Positions 41,695 to 51,147 of a DNA stretch of 64,000 nucleotides are shown piece by piece. The notes under the pieces were generated by a model. It saw only the letters and a program-made list of their open reading frames with translations. It searched no databases and was not told where the DNA came from. The translations under genes were made by a program, and so were the position numbers. This stretch comes from JAIBJN01 sp963784175 (GTDB lineage Bacteria > Actinomycetota > Thermoleophilia > Gaiellales > Gaiellaceae): positions 310,001-374,000 of the forward strand of contig CAWAQJ010000018.1 in assembly GCA_963784175.1 (NCBI GenBank), given 5' to 3'. The first letter of the stretch is position 1. The number at the start of each line of letters is the position of its first letter.

Positions 41695-41940
41695 CTACTC
41701 GGGGGTAGCCGCGTCGGCGTGCTTGCGCTCGGGGATGCGGTACCCGTGGTCGCGGCAGAGGCTTCCGGGCGCGTCCTCGGTGAGCGCGTCGCAGTAGCCC
41801 TTGCCGTAGGCGGCGCGCAGGAACGCGGCGACGACGTCGAGGTTCCACTCGGAGATGCCGCAGGCCTCGCCCCAGAGGTCGGCGAGCCGCAGGTCGATAT
41901 CAAGCTCGAGCAGCTCGATGCGCGAAGGTCGCTTGGCCAT
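41695..41940 (-). CDS. small hypothetical protein upstream of ccmE
   Basis: 81 residues, cytoplasmic and helical: RIELLELDIDLRLADLWGEACGISEWNLDVVAAFLRAAYGKGYCDALTED, then CRDHGYRIPERKH. Three Cys and a His near the end might bind metal. Family unknown. It is 28 bp upstream of ccmE on the same strand and is probably in the operon. Confidence 0.6.
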   Translation of the reverse strand: MAKRPSRIELLELDIDLRLADLWGEACGISEWNLDVVAAFLRAAYGKGYCDALTEDAPGSLCRDHGYRIPERKHADAATPE

Positions 41941-41997
41941 TGGCTGAAGGTAGCCGGGGGATCGGACGGACTTCGGCGGCAGATACGCTCACGCTGC

Positions 41998-42819
41998 ATG
42001 GCGCAAACCCGCATCGGCCCGGCCCGCGTTCCCTCGCGCGAAAGCCCCGAGGAGGCCGTGTCGCTGCTCCTCGAGCGGGGCTACACCGCCTGCGAGATCG
42101 ACTTCGAGGGCAAGTTCTGGATGGACTACCCGTGGGCCGAGCGCTTCGGCGAGCTCGCCCGGGAGAACGACATCGCGCTCTCCGTCCACGCGCCGATCGC
42201 CGGCTTCATGGGCCACCTCGAGCGCGACAAGAAGTACAACATGGCCACGGGCATGCTCGACCACTCCGCGGGCGTCGCGGTGGCTTCGGGCGCCGAGCTT
42301 GTCGTCTTCCACCCGGGCTTCTTCCTCGGCCGCGAGCGCGAGGACGCGCTCGCGTCGGTCGTGGACCAGCTCGGCTCTCTCCGCGAGCGGCTGGAGGGCA
42401 AGGGCCGCGCGGTCCCCTTCGGCATCGAGGTGATGGGCCGTGTCCGCGATCTCGGGAGCCTCGACGACGTCCTCTGGATCGCCGAGCGTGTCGAGTGGGT
42501 GCGTCCGGTGATCGACTTCGCCCACATGCATGCGACCTCCGACGGCGCCTACGTCGAGGTGGAGGGGTTCGCCGATGCCCTCGCGCGCGCGGACGCCGTG
42601 CTGGAGGACGGCGCACCGTTCCATATCCACTTCTCCGACATCGCGTTCGCGAACCGAAACGAGACGAAGCACCTCCCCTACGGCGAGGGCACGCTCAGAG
42701 CCGACCCTCTCGCCGAGGCTCTAACACGCTTCGATCGGCCCGCGACCGTCATCTCGGAGTCGCCGGACGAGGAGTCGAGCCAGGCGATCCGCGCGATTCT
42801 GCTCGGCTCGCGGGTCTAG
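41998..42819 (+). CDS. endonuclease IV-like TIM-barrel protein
   Basis: 273 residues with the AP endonuclease 2 / xylose isomerase-like barrel: TACEIDFEGKFWMDYPW, IALSVHAPIAGFMG, HSAGVAVASGAELVVFHPGF, FGIEVMGRVRDLGSLDDVLWIAE, PVIDFAHMHATSDG and FHIHFSDIAF. The His, Glu and Asp residues at the strand ends are those of the tri-zinc site of endonuclease IV (Nfo), which cuts abasic sites. It may be an Nfo homologue or a sugar isomerase. TACGCT lies 8 nt before ATG 41998, suggesting a leaderless start. Confidence 0.8.
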   Translation: MAQTRIGPARVPSRESPEEAVSLLLERGYTACEIDFEGKFWMDYPWAERFGELARENDIALSVHAPIAGFMGHLERDKKYNMATGMLDHSAGVAVASGAELVVFHPGFFLGREREDALASVVDQLGSLRERLEGKGRAVPFGIEVMGRVRDLGSLDDVLWIAERVEWVRPVIDFAHMHATSDGAYVEVEGFADALARADAVLEDGAPFHIHFSDIAFANRNETKHLPYGEGTLRADPLAEALTRFDRPATVISESPDEESSQAIRAILLGSRV

Positions 42820-42860
42820 CGGTTTCGGCCACGCGCCGGACGGGGAATCCAGCGCCAGGG

Positions 42861-43154
42861 ATGGCGATCCGGGACGAGCGGATGCGGGAGAACGAGGAGC
42901 TGTTTCGCACGCTCAACGAGCGGCTGGTCGATCAGGTCGCGGACACGCTCGCAAACGACCGCGTCGTGCCGTTCCTATGCGAGTGCGCGGACGACCTCTG
43001 CATGGCGCGCATGGAGATGACGCTCGACGAGTTCGAGCAGCTGCGCGCCGAGGACGGCACGTTCGGAGTCCTGCCGGGTCACGCCTTCGACGAGGGCGAG
43101 GTCGTGGTGCGTGAGGTGGGCTCGTACCACGTCGTACGGAAGGAGGTCGCGTGA
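42861..43154 (+). CDS. CxCx4C protein, tandem paralogue 1
   Basis: 97 residues. RENEELFRTLNERLVDQVAD, FLCECADDLCMARMEMTLDEFEQLRAEDG, FGVLPGHAF, EVVVREVGSYHVVRKEVA. The motif CECADDLC gives three closely spaced cysteines that could hold a metal. It is clearly related to the next gene, with the same order of elements. Its stop overlaps that gene's start (GTGA), so they are made together. Function unknown. Confidence 0.65.
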   Translation: MAIRDERMRENEELFRTLNERLVDQVADTLANDRVVPFLCECADDLCMARMEMTLDEFEQLRAEDGTFGVLPGHAFDEGEVVVREVGSYHVVRKEVA

Positions 43155-43492
43155 GCAGTTACGAGCGCGGAGACCGCCGCAAGTACCAGATCGCGCGCAA
43201 CGAGGCTCTCTTCCGGGAGGTCAACGAGCGCGTCCAGGAGGTGAGCGAGGTCCGCGCCACATTGACGACGGACTTCGTCTGCGAATGTGGCGACGCCGGC
43301 TGCACGGGAACGGTCCCGCTCCGCGACGAGGAGTACGAGCACATTCGGGCCGATTCTCTCTTCTTCGCCATCATGCCCGGGCACGAGATCCTCGACGTCG
43401 GAGAGGTCGTGGCGCAGAATCCACGTTTCTACGTTGTACGCAAGCACGTCGCCGAGGCCGCCCTCGCGCGCGACCACGACCCGCGGAGCTAG
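43151..43492 (+). CDS. CxCx4C protein, tandem paralogue 2
   Basis: 113 residues. RNEALFREVNERVQEVSEV, FVCECGDAGCTGTVPLRDEEYEHIRADS, FAIMPGHEI, EVVAQNPRFYVVRKHVAEA. It mirrors the previous protein, including CECGDAGC. The two genes arose by tandem duplication and have diverged while keeping the Cys spacing. GTG 43151 overlaps the previous stop. No partner enzyme is obvious. Confidence 0.65.
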   Translation: MSSYERGDRRKYQIARNEALFREVNERVQEVSEVRATLTTDFVCECGDAGCTGTVPLRDEEYEHIRADSLFFAIMPGHEILDVGEVVAQNPRFYVVRKHVAEAALARDHDPRS

Positions 43493-43530
43493 CAGTCGCA
43501 CAAGGGCCCGCGCTCGGCAAGACTGGCCAA

Positions 43531-44214
43531 ATGGCGACGAGCCCGCCGCTCTACGGGTCGGAGCAGTCGCGCTTCGCGCGCTACCTCGAGCAGCGCGAAA
43601 CCCGCAACCCGGACCTCGTTGCGCGCGAGCTGCGCGCGCGGTTGATCGCCGGGCTGCGCGGGCGCGTGCTCGAGGTCGGCTGCGGCGACGGGCGCAACTT
43701 CCAGCACTATCCGTCCGGCGTCACCGGGGTGGTCGCGGTCGAGCCAGACCCGAATGCGCGCGCCGTGGCGCTGGAACGCGCGGCCGAGGCGCGGGTGCCG
43801 ATCGACGTCGTGGAGGGTGTCGCCTCGCCGCTCCCGGCCGAGGACGCATTCTTCGACGCCGCCGTCCTCGTCTGGGTGCTCTGCAGCGTCCCCGACCCGG
43901 TCGCCGCGCTTCAGGAGCTACGGCGCGTCCTGGTCCCAGGCGGCGAGCTGCGCTTCTACGAGCACGTCCGCTCGGAGAATGCCGTCTTCCGCGCGCTCCA
44001 GCACGCCGGCGACAGGCTCTTCTGGACACGGGCCCTGGGCGGCTGCGAGACGACGCGGGACTCCGTGAGGGCGATCGAGGACGCGGGCTTCGAGATCGCC
44101 TCCCTCGACCGGGGCTTTCAGGCATCGACCGTGCTGACGATCACGGCGGCTCCGTACGTCCTCGGCGTCGCGCGGAACCCCGGAGGCCGAGTGACCGAGG
44201 GCGAGGCCTCTTAG
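43531..44214 (+). CDS. class I SAM-dependent methyltransferase
   Basis: 227 residues. Motif I VLEVGCGDGRNFQHY binds SAM; VVAVEPDPNARAVAL (acidic loop), LPAEDAFFDAAVLVWVLCSVPDPVAAL and LVPGGELRFYEHVRSEN complete the Methyltransf_11 pattern. The C-terminal GCETTRDSVRAIEDAGFEIASLDRG recalls methyltransferases acting on lipids or small quinone-like molecules. The acceptor is unknown. Confidence 0.88.
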   Translation: MATSPPLYGSEQSRFARYLEQRETRNPDLVARELRARLIAGLRGRVLEVGCGDGRNFQHYPSGVTGVVAVEPDPNARAVALERAAEARVPIDVVEGVASPLPAEDAFFDAAVLVWVLCSVPDPVAALQELRRVLVPGGELRFYEHVRSENAVFRALQHAGDRLFWTRALGGCETTRDSVRAIEDAGFEIASLDRGFQASTVLTITAAPYVLGVARNPGGRVTEGEAS

Positions 44215-44217
44215 CAA

Positions 44218-44375
44218 GCCAAAGCCGCCTTGGCGAGCACTCCCCATGGGGAGTCTTTCGGTCGTTGCCGACGCTGAATACCTAGACCGATCCTGGTCTT
44301 GTCTTCGCTCACGTAGCGTGACATCTTCCACCGACTCATAGCCGCCGCCCGGCAGGGGTCTCGTTGGGGCGGCGG
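44218..44375 (+). other. hairpin-rich intergenic region, possible structured RNA
   Basis: The first half of a 330-bp gap. Five inverted repeats follow one another: GCCAA/TTGGC (44218-44234), the perfect 16-bp palindrome ACTCCCCATGGGGAGT (44239-44254), AGACC/GGTCT (44284-44299), TCACG/CGTGA (44309-44321) and the 9-bp stem CCGCCGCCC/GGGCGGCGG (44342-44375). No gene is visible. It may be a regulatory leader, a small RNA or a terminator array. Confidence 0.45.
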
Positions 44376-44466
44376 TGTCCGGGGAGATGACACTGCGGCA
44401 AGAGCTTCTGCATTGGCGTGCGCGTCGCGCGGGCTGCACGTTGCCTGCGCCCGCTGTCGTGCGCCA

Positions 44467-44503
44467 TGCCACGTGGCAGAAGGCGATCACTCCCCCACGT
44501 GGG
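44467..44503 (+). promoter_or_regulatory. paired CACGTG palindromes upstream of the giant surface gene
   Basis: TGCCACGTGGCA (44467-44478) and CCCACGTGGG (44494-44503) are perfect palindromes around CCACGTGG, with centres 26 bp apart, roughly 2.5 turns of helix. They lie 42-78 bp before the start codon, a good position for a dimeric repressor or activator. The rest of the gap downstream holds only the AAGGGAG ribosome binding site. Confidence 0.45.
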
Positions 44504-44544
44504 TTCGCACTGTCTGAACCGGCCGACAAAGGGAGTTCCTCGAG

Positions 44545-47500
44545 ATGCAGCTGATCCGCCTTCGCCTCCTCCTACTCGTCTTGCTCACGTCCATCGGCAT
44601 CGGTGCGCAGGCGCCCGCCGCCTTCGCGGTCGTCGACGCCGCCGCGCCGCCGGATGCGGTCGACGATGCGGAGACGGTGAGAAGCGGTCACGAGAATTTC
44701 CTCGACGTGATGAGCAACGACACCGATCCCGACTTCGATCCCCTCACGATCACGGCGCCGACGCCCGGGATCCCGACAGCGACCGCCCACGGCACGGTCA
44801 CCTGTGAAGCCTTCAGCGGCTGCTCGTACATCTCGGCGACCGGCTACAGCGGGGCGGACAGCTTCCCCTACACGATCTCGGACGGGACGGGCGGCACGGA
44901 CACGGCCACCGTCTCGCTCACCGTCTTGGCCAACACGCCCCCGACGGCAATCGACGACACGCTCGAGGCAACGAGCGGCAACCCGAGCTTCGTCCACGTG
45001 ACCGCAAACGACGACGATCCGGACCAGGAGCACGGGGACTTCCTCACGCTGACGGCGCCGGCGCCGGACGTGGCGATGGACACCGCGAACGGCACGGTCA
45101 CCTGCGCCGAGTTCGGCCAGTGCGAGTACGTCTCCGACGCGGGCTACGTCGGCCCGGACAGCTTCAACTACACCGTCGCCGACGACTCGGGCGCGAGCGA
45201 CAGCGGGCAGGTGACGATCACCGTCGCTCCCAATCAGCCGCCGGAGGCAGAAGACGACACCTACGCGCGCGGCGACGACATCACCCTCCAGGTGCTCGCC
45301 AACGACTTCGACCCCGAGGACGCCCCGCTCGAGATCAGCACGGTCACGCAGCCCGCGCACGGGACGGCGACCATCACCCTCGAAAAGGACGCGATCGCCT
45401 ACACGCAGACATCGAACTTCACGGCCACCGACTCTTTCACCTACACGATCTCGGACGGTCAAGGCGGCACGGATACGGCCACGGTCACGCTCCAGCCCTG
45501 CCCGGCGCTCGCGCCCGCCATCGATGTCGGCGGCATCGTCACGAGCGAGCGCTGGGTCGCCTGCTCGGCATTGCATGCCAACGGCGCCGTCGGCCCGACG
45601 ACGACCGTCTTCCCGCCGCAGGGCGGGACGAGTGCCCTGCTCACCTCGGGCAACGTGGCGCTCGCGCCCGGCCCGAACAACTCGAGCGGCGCCGGCTCGG
45701 ACAACGGGATGGATCTTCGCGGCGCCTTCGACGTCTCCATCCTGCGCCTCGACCTGAGCATTCCGGCGGGCGCGAACTGCCTCTCCTTCGATCTCGCTTT
45801 CCAGAGCGAGGAGTTCCCGGAGTTCGTCGGCAGCTTCAACGACGGTTTCCTGGCCGAGCTCGACGCGAGCACCTGGCAGCTCGAGGGCAACGAGATCACC
45901 GCTCCCTTGAACTTCGCGTTCGACCCCGCCGGCGAGCTGGTGAGCGTGAACAGCGCCTTCTTCGCGCCCGAGCGGGTGATCACGGAAACCGGGAGCCAGT
46001 ACGACGGCTCGACGCCGCTCCTGAACGTGCGTACCCCGGTCACGCCTGGGCCGCACGTCCTCTACCTCTCGATCTTCGATGCCGGCGACCACATCCTCGA
46101 CTCGGCCGCCTTCGTCGACCGCCTCGTCGCCGGCGCCGCCGGACCGGGAGGCTGCGCCGCGGGGGCGAACGAGCCGCCGAACGCGGTCAACGACTCCTTC
46201 GCGTTCATGGAAGACGTGCAGGCGACACTGGACGTGCGCGTGAACGACTCCGACCCCGACGGGCATCCGCTCACGATCACGAGCGCCAGCCCGACGGCCG
46301 CCGCACGGCACGGTCTCCTGCACGGCCGCAAACTGCACGTACACGCCGGCGCTCAACTACTTCGGGCCCGACTCCTTCACGTACGCGATCTCGGACGGCC
46401 ACGGCGGCACCGACACGGCGACCGTCTCGATCACGGTCAACCCTCAGAACGATCCGCCGAACGCCGTCGACGACACGCTCACGACCGCCCAAGGCGTACC
46501 GGGCTCGGTCAACGTGCTCGCCAACGACTTCGATGTCGACGGCGACACGCCGCTCACGATCCAGAGCTTCACGCAGGGTCTGCACGGCACGGTCACCTGC
46601 GCCGGCAGCAGCTGCACGTACACGCCGGCGCCGGGCTACTCCGGCCCCGACTCCTTCACGTACACGATCTCGGACGGCCACGGCGGCACCGACGTCGGAA
46701 CGGTTGCGGTCACGGTCGCTTCCGGAAACCAGCCGCCGGTCGCCGACGACGACTCGCTCACGACGGCCGAGGACACGTCCGGGCAGGTGAACGTGCTCGA
46801 CGGAGACACCGACCCCGACGCCGGCGACACGCTGACCGTGACGACGCTCACTCCGAGCGCCGCGCACGGCACCGTCTCCTGCATCGCTGCCGGGGTCTGC
46901 ACCTACACGCCGGCAGCGAACTACTTCGGGCCCGACTCGTTCACCTACACCGTTTCGGACGGGAACGGCGGCACGGACACGGCGACCGTCAACGTGACGG
47001 TCACGCCCGTGAACGACGACCCGAACGCGGTCAACGACTCCCTGACGACGAACGAGGACACGTCCAGCGCTCCACTGAACGTGCTCGCAAACGACACGGA
47101 CATCGACGGCGGGGCGCTCACTGTCACAACACTGACGCCGACGGCGGGGCACGGCACCGTCTCCTGCACGGTCGCCGGGCTCTGCACGTACACGCCTGCC
47201 GCCAACTACAACGGGCCCGACTCGTTCACCTACTCGATCTCGGACGGAAACGGCGGCACGGACACGGCGACCGTGAACGTCACGGTCACCGCGGTCAACG
47301 ACAACCCGAACGCGGTCAACGACTCGCTGACGACCGACGAGGACACCGCCGGCCAGCTGAACGTGCTCGCCAACGACACCGATGTCGACGGCGACTCGCT
47401 CACTGTCACGACCCTGAATCCGACGGCCGCGCACGGAACGGTCTCCTGCACCGCGGCCGGAGTGTGCACCTACACGCCGTCGGCCAACTACCACGGCTCC

Positions 47501-49418
47501 GACTCCTTCACCTACTCGATCTCGGACGGCCACGGCGGCACGGACACGGCCACCGTCTCGATCACCGTCACGTCCGTGAACGACCAGCCCGATGCGGTCA
47601 ACGACTCGCTGACGACGATCCAGGACACTGCGTCGGCGCCTCTGAACGTGCTGGCCAACGACACCGACGTCGACGGCGACACGCTCACCGCCGGACTCGT
47701 CGCCGGGCCGACGCCGCAGCACGGAAGCGTCGGCTGCTCGGCCACGGGCGTCTGCACGTACTCGCCCAACCCGGGCTACGTCGGTCCCGATTCGTTCACC
47801 TACAGCGCATTCGACGGACACGGCGGCACGGACACGGCGATCGTCTCCGTCACCGTCACGCCCGATTCGCCTCCGAACCAGCCGCCGGTCGCAGACGATG
47901 AGACGCTGACCACCGCCGAGGACACTGCTGCAGACGTGAACGTGCTCGTGGGCGACGCCGATCCCGACGCAGGTGACACGCTCACGGTCACGAGCGCAAG
48001 CCCGGCGGCTGCCCACGGGACGGTCGCCTGCACGACCGCGGGCGTCTGCACCTACACGCCGGCGGCCAACTACAACGGGCCGGACGGCTTCGACTACACC
48101 ATCTCCGACGGCAAGGGCGGCACCGACACCGGCCACGTGACGATCACGGTCACGCCTGTGAACGACCCGCCCGTCGCCGACGACGAGCTCCTGGTCACGA
48201 ACGAGGACACCGCCGGCAACGTCAACGTGCTCGCGGGCGATACCGACGTCGACCCCGACCCGCTCGCCGTGACGACGCTCACTCCGAGCGCCGCCCACGG
48301 GACCGTCTCCTGCACGGCCGCGGGCGTCTGCACCTACACGCCGGCCGCCAACTACAACGGGCCCGACGGGTTCGACTACACCGTCTCCGACGGGAACGCC
48401 ACCGACACCGGCCACGTCACGATCACGGTCAACGCCGGTCAACGACCCGCCGGTCGCCGACGACGAGACGCTGACGACGAACGAGGACACGGCGAGCGCA
48501 CGTCGAACGTGCTCGACGGTGACACCGACATCGACGGAGACCCGCTCGACGGTCACGACGCGCGAGCCCGACGGCAGCGCACGGCACCGTCTCCTGCACG
48601 CACGGGCGGGATGCTGCACCTACACGCCGAACGCCGAACTACCACGGGCCCGACTCGTTCACCTACACGATCTCGGACGGAAATGGCGGCACGGACACGG
48701 GCACGGTCTACGGTGACGGTCACGCCGGTTGACCGACAACCCGATCGCGAACGACGACTCGTTGACGACGCCAGCGGAAACGGCCAGGAACGTAAACGTG
48801 CTCGCCAACGACTCCGACGGCGACGGCGACACGCTCTACCGTCACGACCGCTCACGCCGACGGCGGCGAGCGGCACCGTCGCCTGTCTCGCCACCGGGAT
48901 GTGCACGTACACGCCCAACCCGGGCTACGTCGGGATCGGACTCGTTCACCTACACGATCTCCGACGGCAACGGCGGCCCGACACGGCCACCGTGCTCGAT
49001 CACGGTCTCGCGGCTCGAACACGGCGCCGAGCTGCACGAACGTGAAGCCGTCGAAGGCGAAGCTGTGGCCGCCGCGGCACAAGTTCATCCTGATCACGCT
49101 CTCGGGGGCGACCGATGCCGACGGCGATCCGCTCACCTGGTCGATCACGAAGGTGACCCAGGACGAGAAGACGGCCAAGGCGATCTCGAAGACGGACAAG
49201 GGGCCCGGATGCCCAGCGCGTGGCCGGCAAGCCGAACCAGGTGAAGCTGAAGGCCGAGCGGGTCGCCTCCGGCAACGGGCGCGTCTACCGCATCTTCTTC
49301 ACCGTCTACCGACGGCCAGGGCGGCAAGTGCACCGGCGTCGAGAAGGTGGGCGTCCCGCGCACGAAGAACGGGACGGCGATCGACAACATGGCCAAGCGC
49401 TACAACTCCTTCAACTAG
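44545..49418 (+). CDS. giant secreted cadherin-like tandem-repeat protein, multiply frameshifted
   Basis: Signal peptide (QLIRLRLLLLVLLTSIGIGAQA), three cadherin-like modules, a choice-of-anchor-L-like domain (LSFDLAFQSEEFPEFVGSFNDGF, about residues 350-540), then some ten more modules and a C-terminal domain (KPSKAKLWPPRHKFILITLSG ... NGTAIDNMAKRYNSFN). Modules run about 95 residues with AVNDSLTTNEDT, NVLANDTDVDGD, HGTVSCTAAGVCTYTP and GPDSFTYTISDGHGGTDTATV. The frame shifts by one base near 46300 and then many times between 48430 and 49320. If intact it would be an adhesin-like wall or matrix protein of about 1,600 residues. The breaks look like sequence errors. AAGGGAG precedes ATG 44545. 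Confidence 0.8.
46176..49000 (+). repeat. array of about ten 285-290 bp cadherin-like modules
   Basis: Successive units start near 46176, 46462, 46739, 47024, 47315, 47597, 47888, 48170, 48455 and 48745. They are near-copies at the protein level and share long identical DNA words, so the region is prone to recombination and to assembly collapse. Units in the middle are the most alike; those after 48430 have accumulated indels. Confidence 0.8.
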
Positions 49419-49438
49419 GCCTGCGGGACAGCGGATGT

Positions 49439-49469
49439 CGCGGGCGGCTCCCAGGAGGGGTCGCCCGCG
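49439..49469 (+). terminator. GC-rich hairpin after the repeat protein
   Basis: Eight-base arms CGCGGGCG (49439-49446) and CGCCCGCG (49462-49469) enclose a loop with an inner CTCC/GGAG stem. It begins 21 bp after the stop codon. There is no T run, so it is a stable hairpin that may stop or protect the transcript end rather than a textbook terminator. Confidence 0.4.
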
Positions 49470-49522
49470 GCCCTCACGTGCCTCCTTCGCCGAGGGCTGC
49501 CTTACGCCCTATCATCGGCCCG

Positions 49523-50713
49523 ATGGAAGGCGAGGGGCGTGTGCTCACGCCGAGGGAGCGGGCGGCCGAGCGGCCCCCCGGCGAGCCGACCTCCCCGGAG
49601 CGCGTGGCCTGGATCGTCGGCCTCGAAAGCGATCCGGTTCGGCGCAACCTCCTGATCACCCAGTGCTACCACGACCTTTCGGCGGCGCTCGGGAAACGCC
49701 TCGGCGCGGAGCACGCGAACTGGTGCACGTTCGCCACGTGGGCCTCACGCACCGCCGGACGCTTCATCCGCGACGAGGAGGTGCCCGCCGCCTTCCGCGA
49801 CGTGCTCACCGGCTCGACTCACCTCGACCGCGGGATCGAGCGGGCCAATCTGGCGCTCGGCCGGTTCCACGCCGACGCGGCGATCCCCAAGGACGTCGTC
49901 CTCGACATCGCCCGTCGCATCGTCCACGAGGTAGGCGAGCTGATCACGCGGGGGAACCTTGCCGTCTTCAGCGAGCTCGGGCCGGTCTTCTCGCGCGCGA
50001 TCGCCGCGCTCGACGAGGACGGGGACGGCGCTGCCCTGCGGCGGCTCGGCGAGACCCTGACAGAGGGCTCCAGCGACCGCGGCGGCCAGACGCGGCTTCG
50101 CCTCGCCCTCAACGGCTACGCGCGGGCGCGCTCCGAGCCGAGCCCGCACCGGCAGGCGGAGCTCATGCTCCTGGCGAACGCGCGCATCGGCCTGCACGAG
50201 CAGATCAGGCTTCAGCCCTTCATCGCCGGCTCGATCGAGGCGCCGGTCCGCCTCGCCCTGCTCGACCCGGCGGACGAGGCCGCGCGCCGCCTCCCGCGAG
50301 GGCTGCGGACGCTCTGCCGCGGCGCCCTACGGCTCGCCCTCCGCGACGCATCCAAGGCGGTCGAGCGGCACTGGGAGGAGCTGTGCACGCGCGAGCTCAT
50401 GACCCTCCAGCTGCCGGGCGAGACGCTCCTCCTCGGCCGGCAGCTCCCAGCCCCGAAGGGGCAGCCGCTCTACCCCGCGCTGCTCGATCCGATCGACGAT
50501 CCCGAGACGCTGGACTTCCTGCGCCGGCAGGACGCCGACCAGCCGGCGCCCCTGGGCGGCGCGGTCAACTGGACGGAGCTCGCCGACCGGATGCGCTACA
50601 TCGTCGACCTGTTTCGGTCGCGCCAGCTGGACGCCGCGCTGCAGGGTGGGCCGTTCACGGACGCCCAGCAGCGGCAGTTCAACGCGGGCCTGCCCGTGAC
50701 GGGACCGCTCTAG
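49523..50713 (+). CDS. conserved hypothetical protein (396 aa)
   Basis: Soluble, mainly helical. Notable stretches: RRNLLITQCYHDLSAALGKRLG, EHANWCTFATWASRTAGRFIRDEE, IVHEVGELITRGNLAVFSELGPVF, LMLLANARIGLHEQIRLQPF and LPGETLLLGRQLPAP. I recognise the NWCTFATWAS pattern as recurring in actinobacterial proteins of unknown function but can give no role. ATG 49523 has no ribosome binding site; TATCAT at 49510-49515 ends 7 nt before it, suggesting a leaderless mRNA. Longer upstream frames overlap the previous gene and are ignored. Confidence 0.8.
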   Translation: MEGEGRVLTPRERAAERPPGEPTSPERVAWIVGLESDPVRRNLLITQCYHDLSAALGKRLGAEHANWCTFATWASRTAGRFIRDEEVPAAFRDVLTGSTHLDRGIERANLALGRFHADAAIPKDVVLDIARRIVHEVGELITRGNLAVFSELGPVFSRAIAALDEDGDGAALRRLGETLTEGSSDRGGQTRLRLALNGYARARSEPSPHRQAELMLLANARIGLHEQIRLQPFIAGSIEAPVRLALLDPADEAARRLPRGLRTLCRGALRLALRDASKAVERHWEELCTRELMTLQLPGETLLLGRQLPAPKGQPLYPALLDPIDDPETLDFLRRQDADQPAPLGGAVNWTELADRMRYIVDLFRSRQLDAALQGGPFTDAQQRQFNAGLPVTGPL

Positions 50714-50739
50714 TCCGCGCCGCTATCGCGTGTCGTGAA

Positions 50740-51147
50740 CTAGGCGGGCGGGGCGAGCCTGAGACCGCCGCTGCTGCCGCCCGCCTCCAGAACCTCGACC
50801 GTGCGTTCGTCGCCCGGGCGGCGCCACGACTCGCCGAGCTTCTCGTCGAGCGTCGCCTCGAGCTGACCCGTCATCGCGAGCTCCTGGACGATGTCCGCGC
50901 CGCCGACGAGCTCGCCCGCCACGAAGACCTGCGGGATCGTGGGCCAGTTCGAGAGAGCCGAGAGCTCCTCGCGGATGCTCGGGTCAGGGAGCACGTCGAC
51001 CGTCGTGAAGCCGGCGCCGACGGAGCGCAGCGCCTGCATCGCGCGGTCCGAGTTCCCGCAGTAGGCCTGCTCGTGCGTCCCCTTGACGAAGGCGACCACG
51101 GGCTCCTGCTCGATCGTCTCCTTGATGCGCGCGCGAAGGTCGCTCAT
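50740..51147 (-). CDS. monothiol glutaredoxin, CGNS type
   Basis: 135 residues. RIKETIEQEPVVAFVKGTHEQAYCGNSDRAMQALRSVG, VDVLPDPSIREELSALSNWPTIPQVFVAGELVGGADIVQEL is the Grx4/GrxD fold with the cis-Pro loop and GG motif. The active site reads CGNS where the family normally has CGFS. These proteins carry and deliver [2Fe-2S] clusters, usually with BolA. The C-terminus has about 30 extra residues. ATG 51147 overlaps the stop of bolA (ATGA). Confidence 0.9.
   Translation of the reverse strand: MSDLRARIKETIEQEPVVAFVKGTHEQAYCGNSDRAMQALRSVGAGFTTVDVLPDPSIREELSALSNWPTIPQVFVAGELVGGADIVQELAMTGQLEATLDEKLGESWRRPGDERTVEVLEAGGSSGGLRLAPPA

Noticed and set aside
40380..41708. Plus-strand frame opposite ccmF and ccmE
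   Set aside because: Mirror of membrane-protein codons; composition is charged and repetitive, with no recognisable fold.
44386..44550. Possible ORF of about 55 codons starting with ATG behind GGGGAG
   Set aside because: It runs across the two palindromes and ends inside the next gene; no domain, no coding bias I can support.
44572..46356. Long minus-strand frame in the surface-protein gene
   Set aside because: Antisense shadow; the plus strand encodes clear cadherin-like modules.
46277..48619. Minus-strand frame of about 780 codons with regular internal repeats
   Set aside because: The periodicity is inherited from the DNA repeats of the plus-strand gene.
46176..49000. Regular repeats that might suggest a CRISPR array
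   Set aside because: Unit length is about 287 bp, all of it coding for protein modules, with no short repeat-spacer structure.
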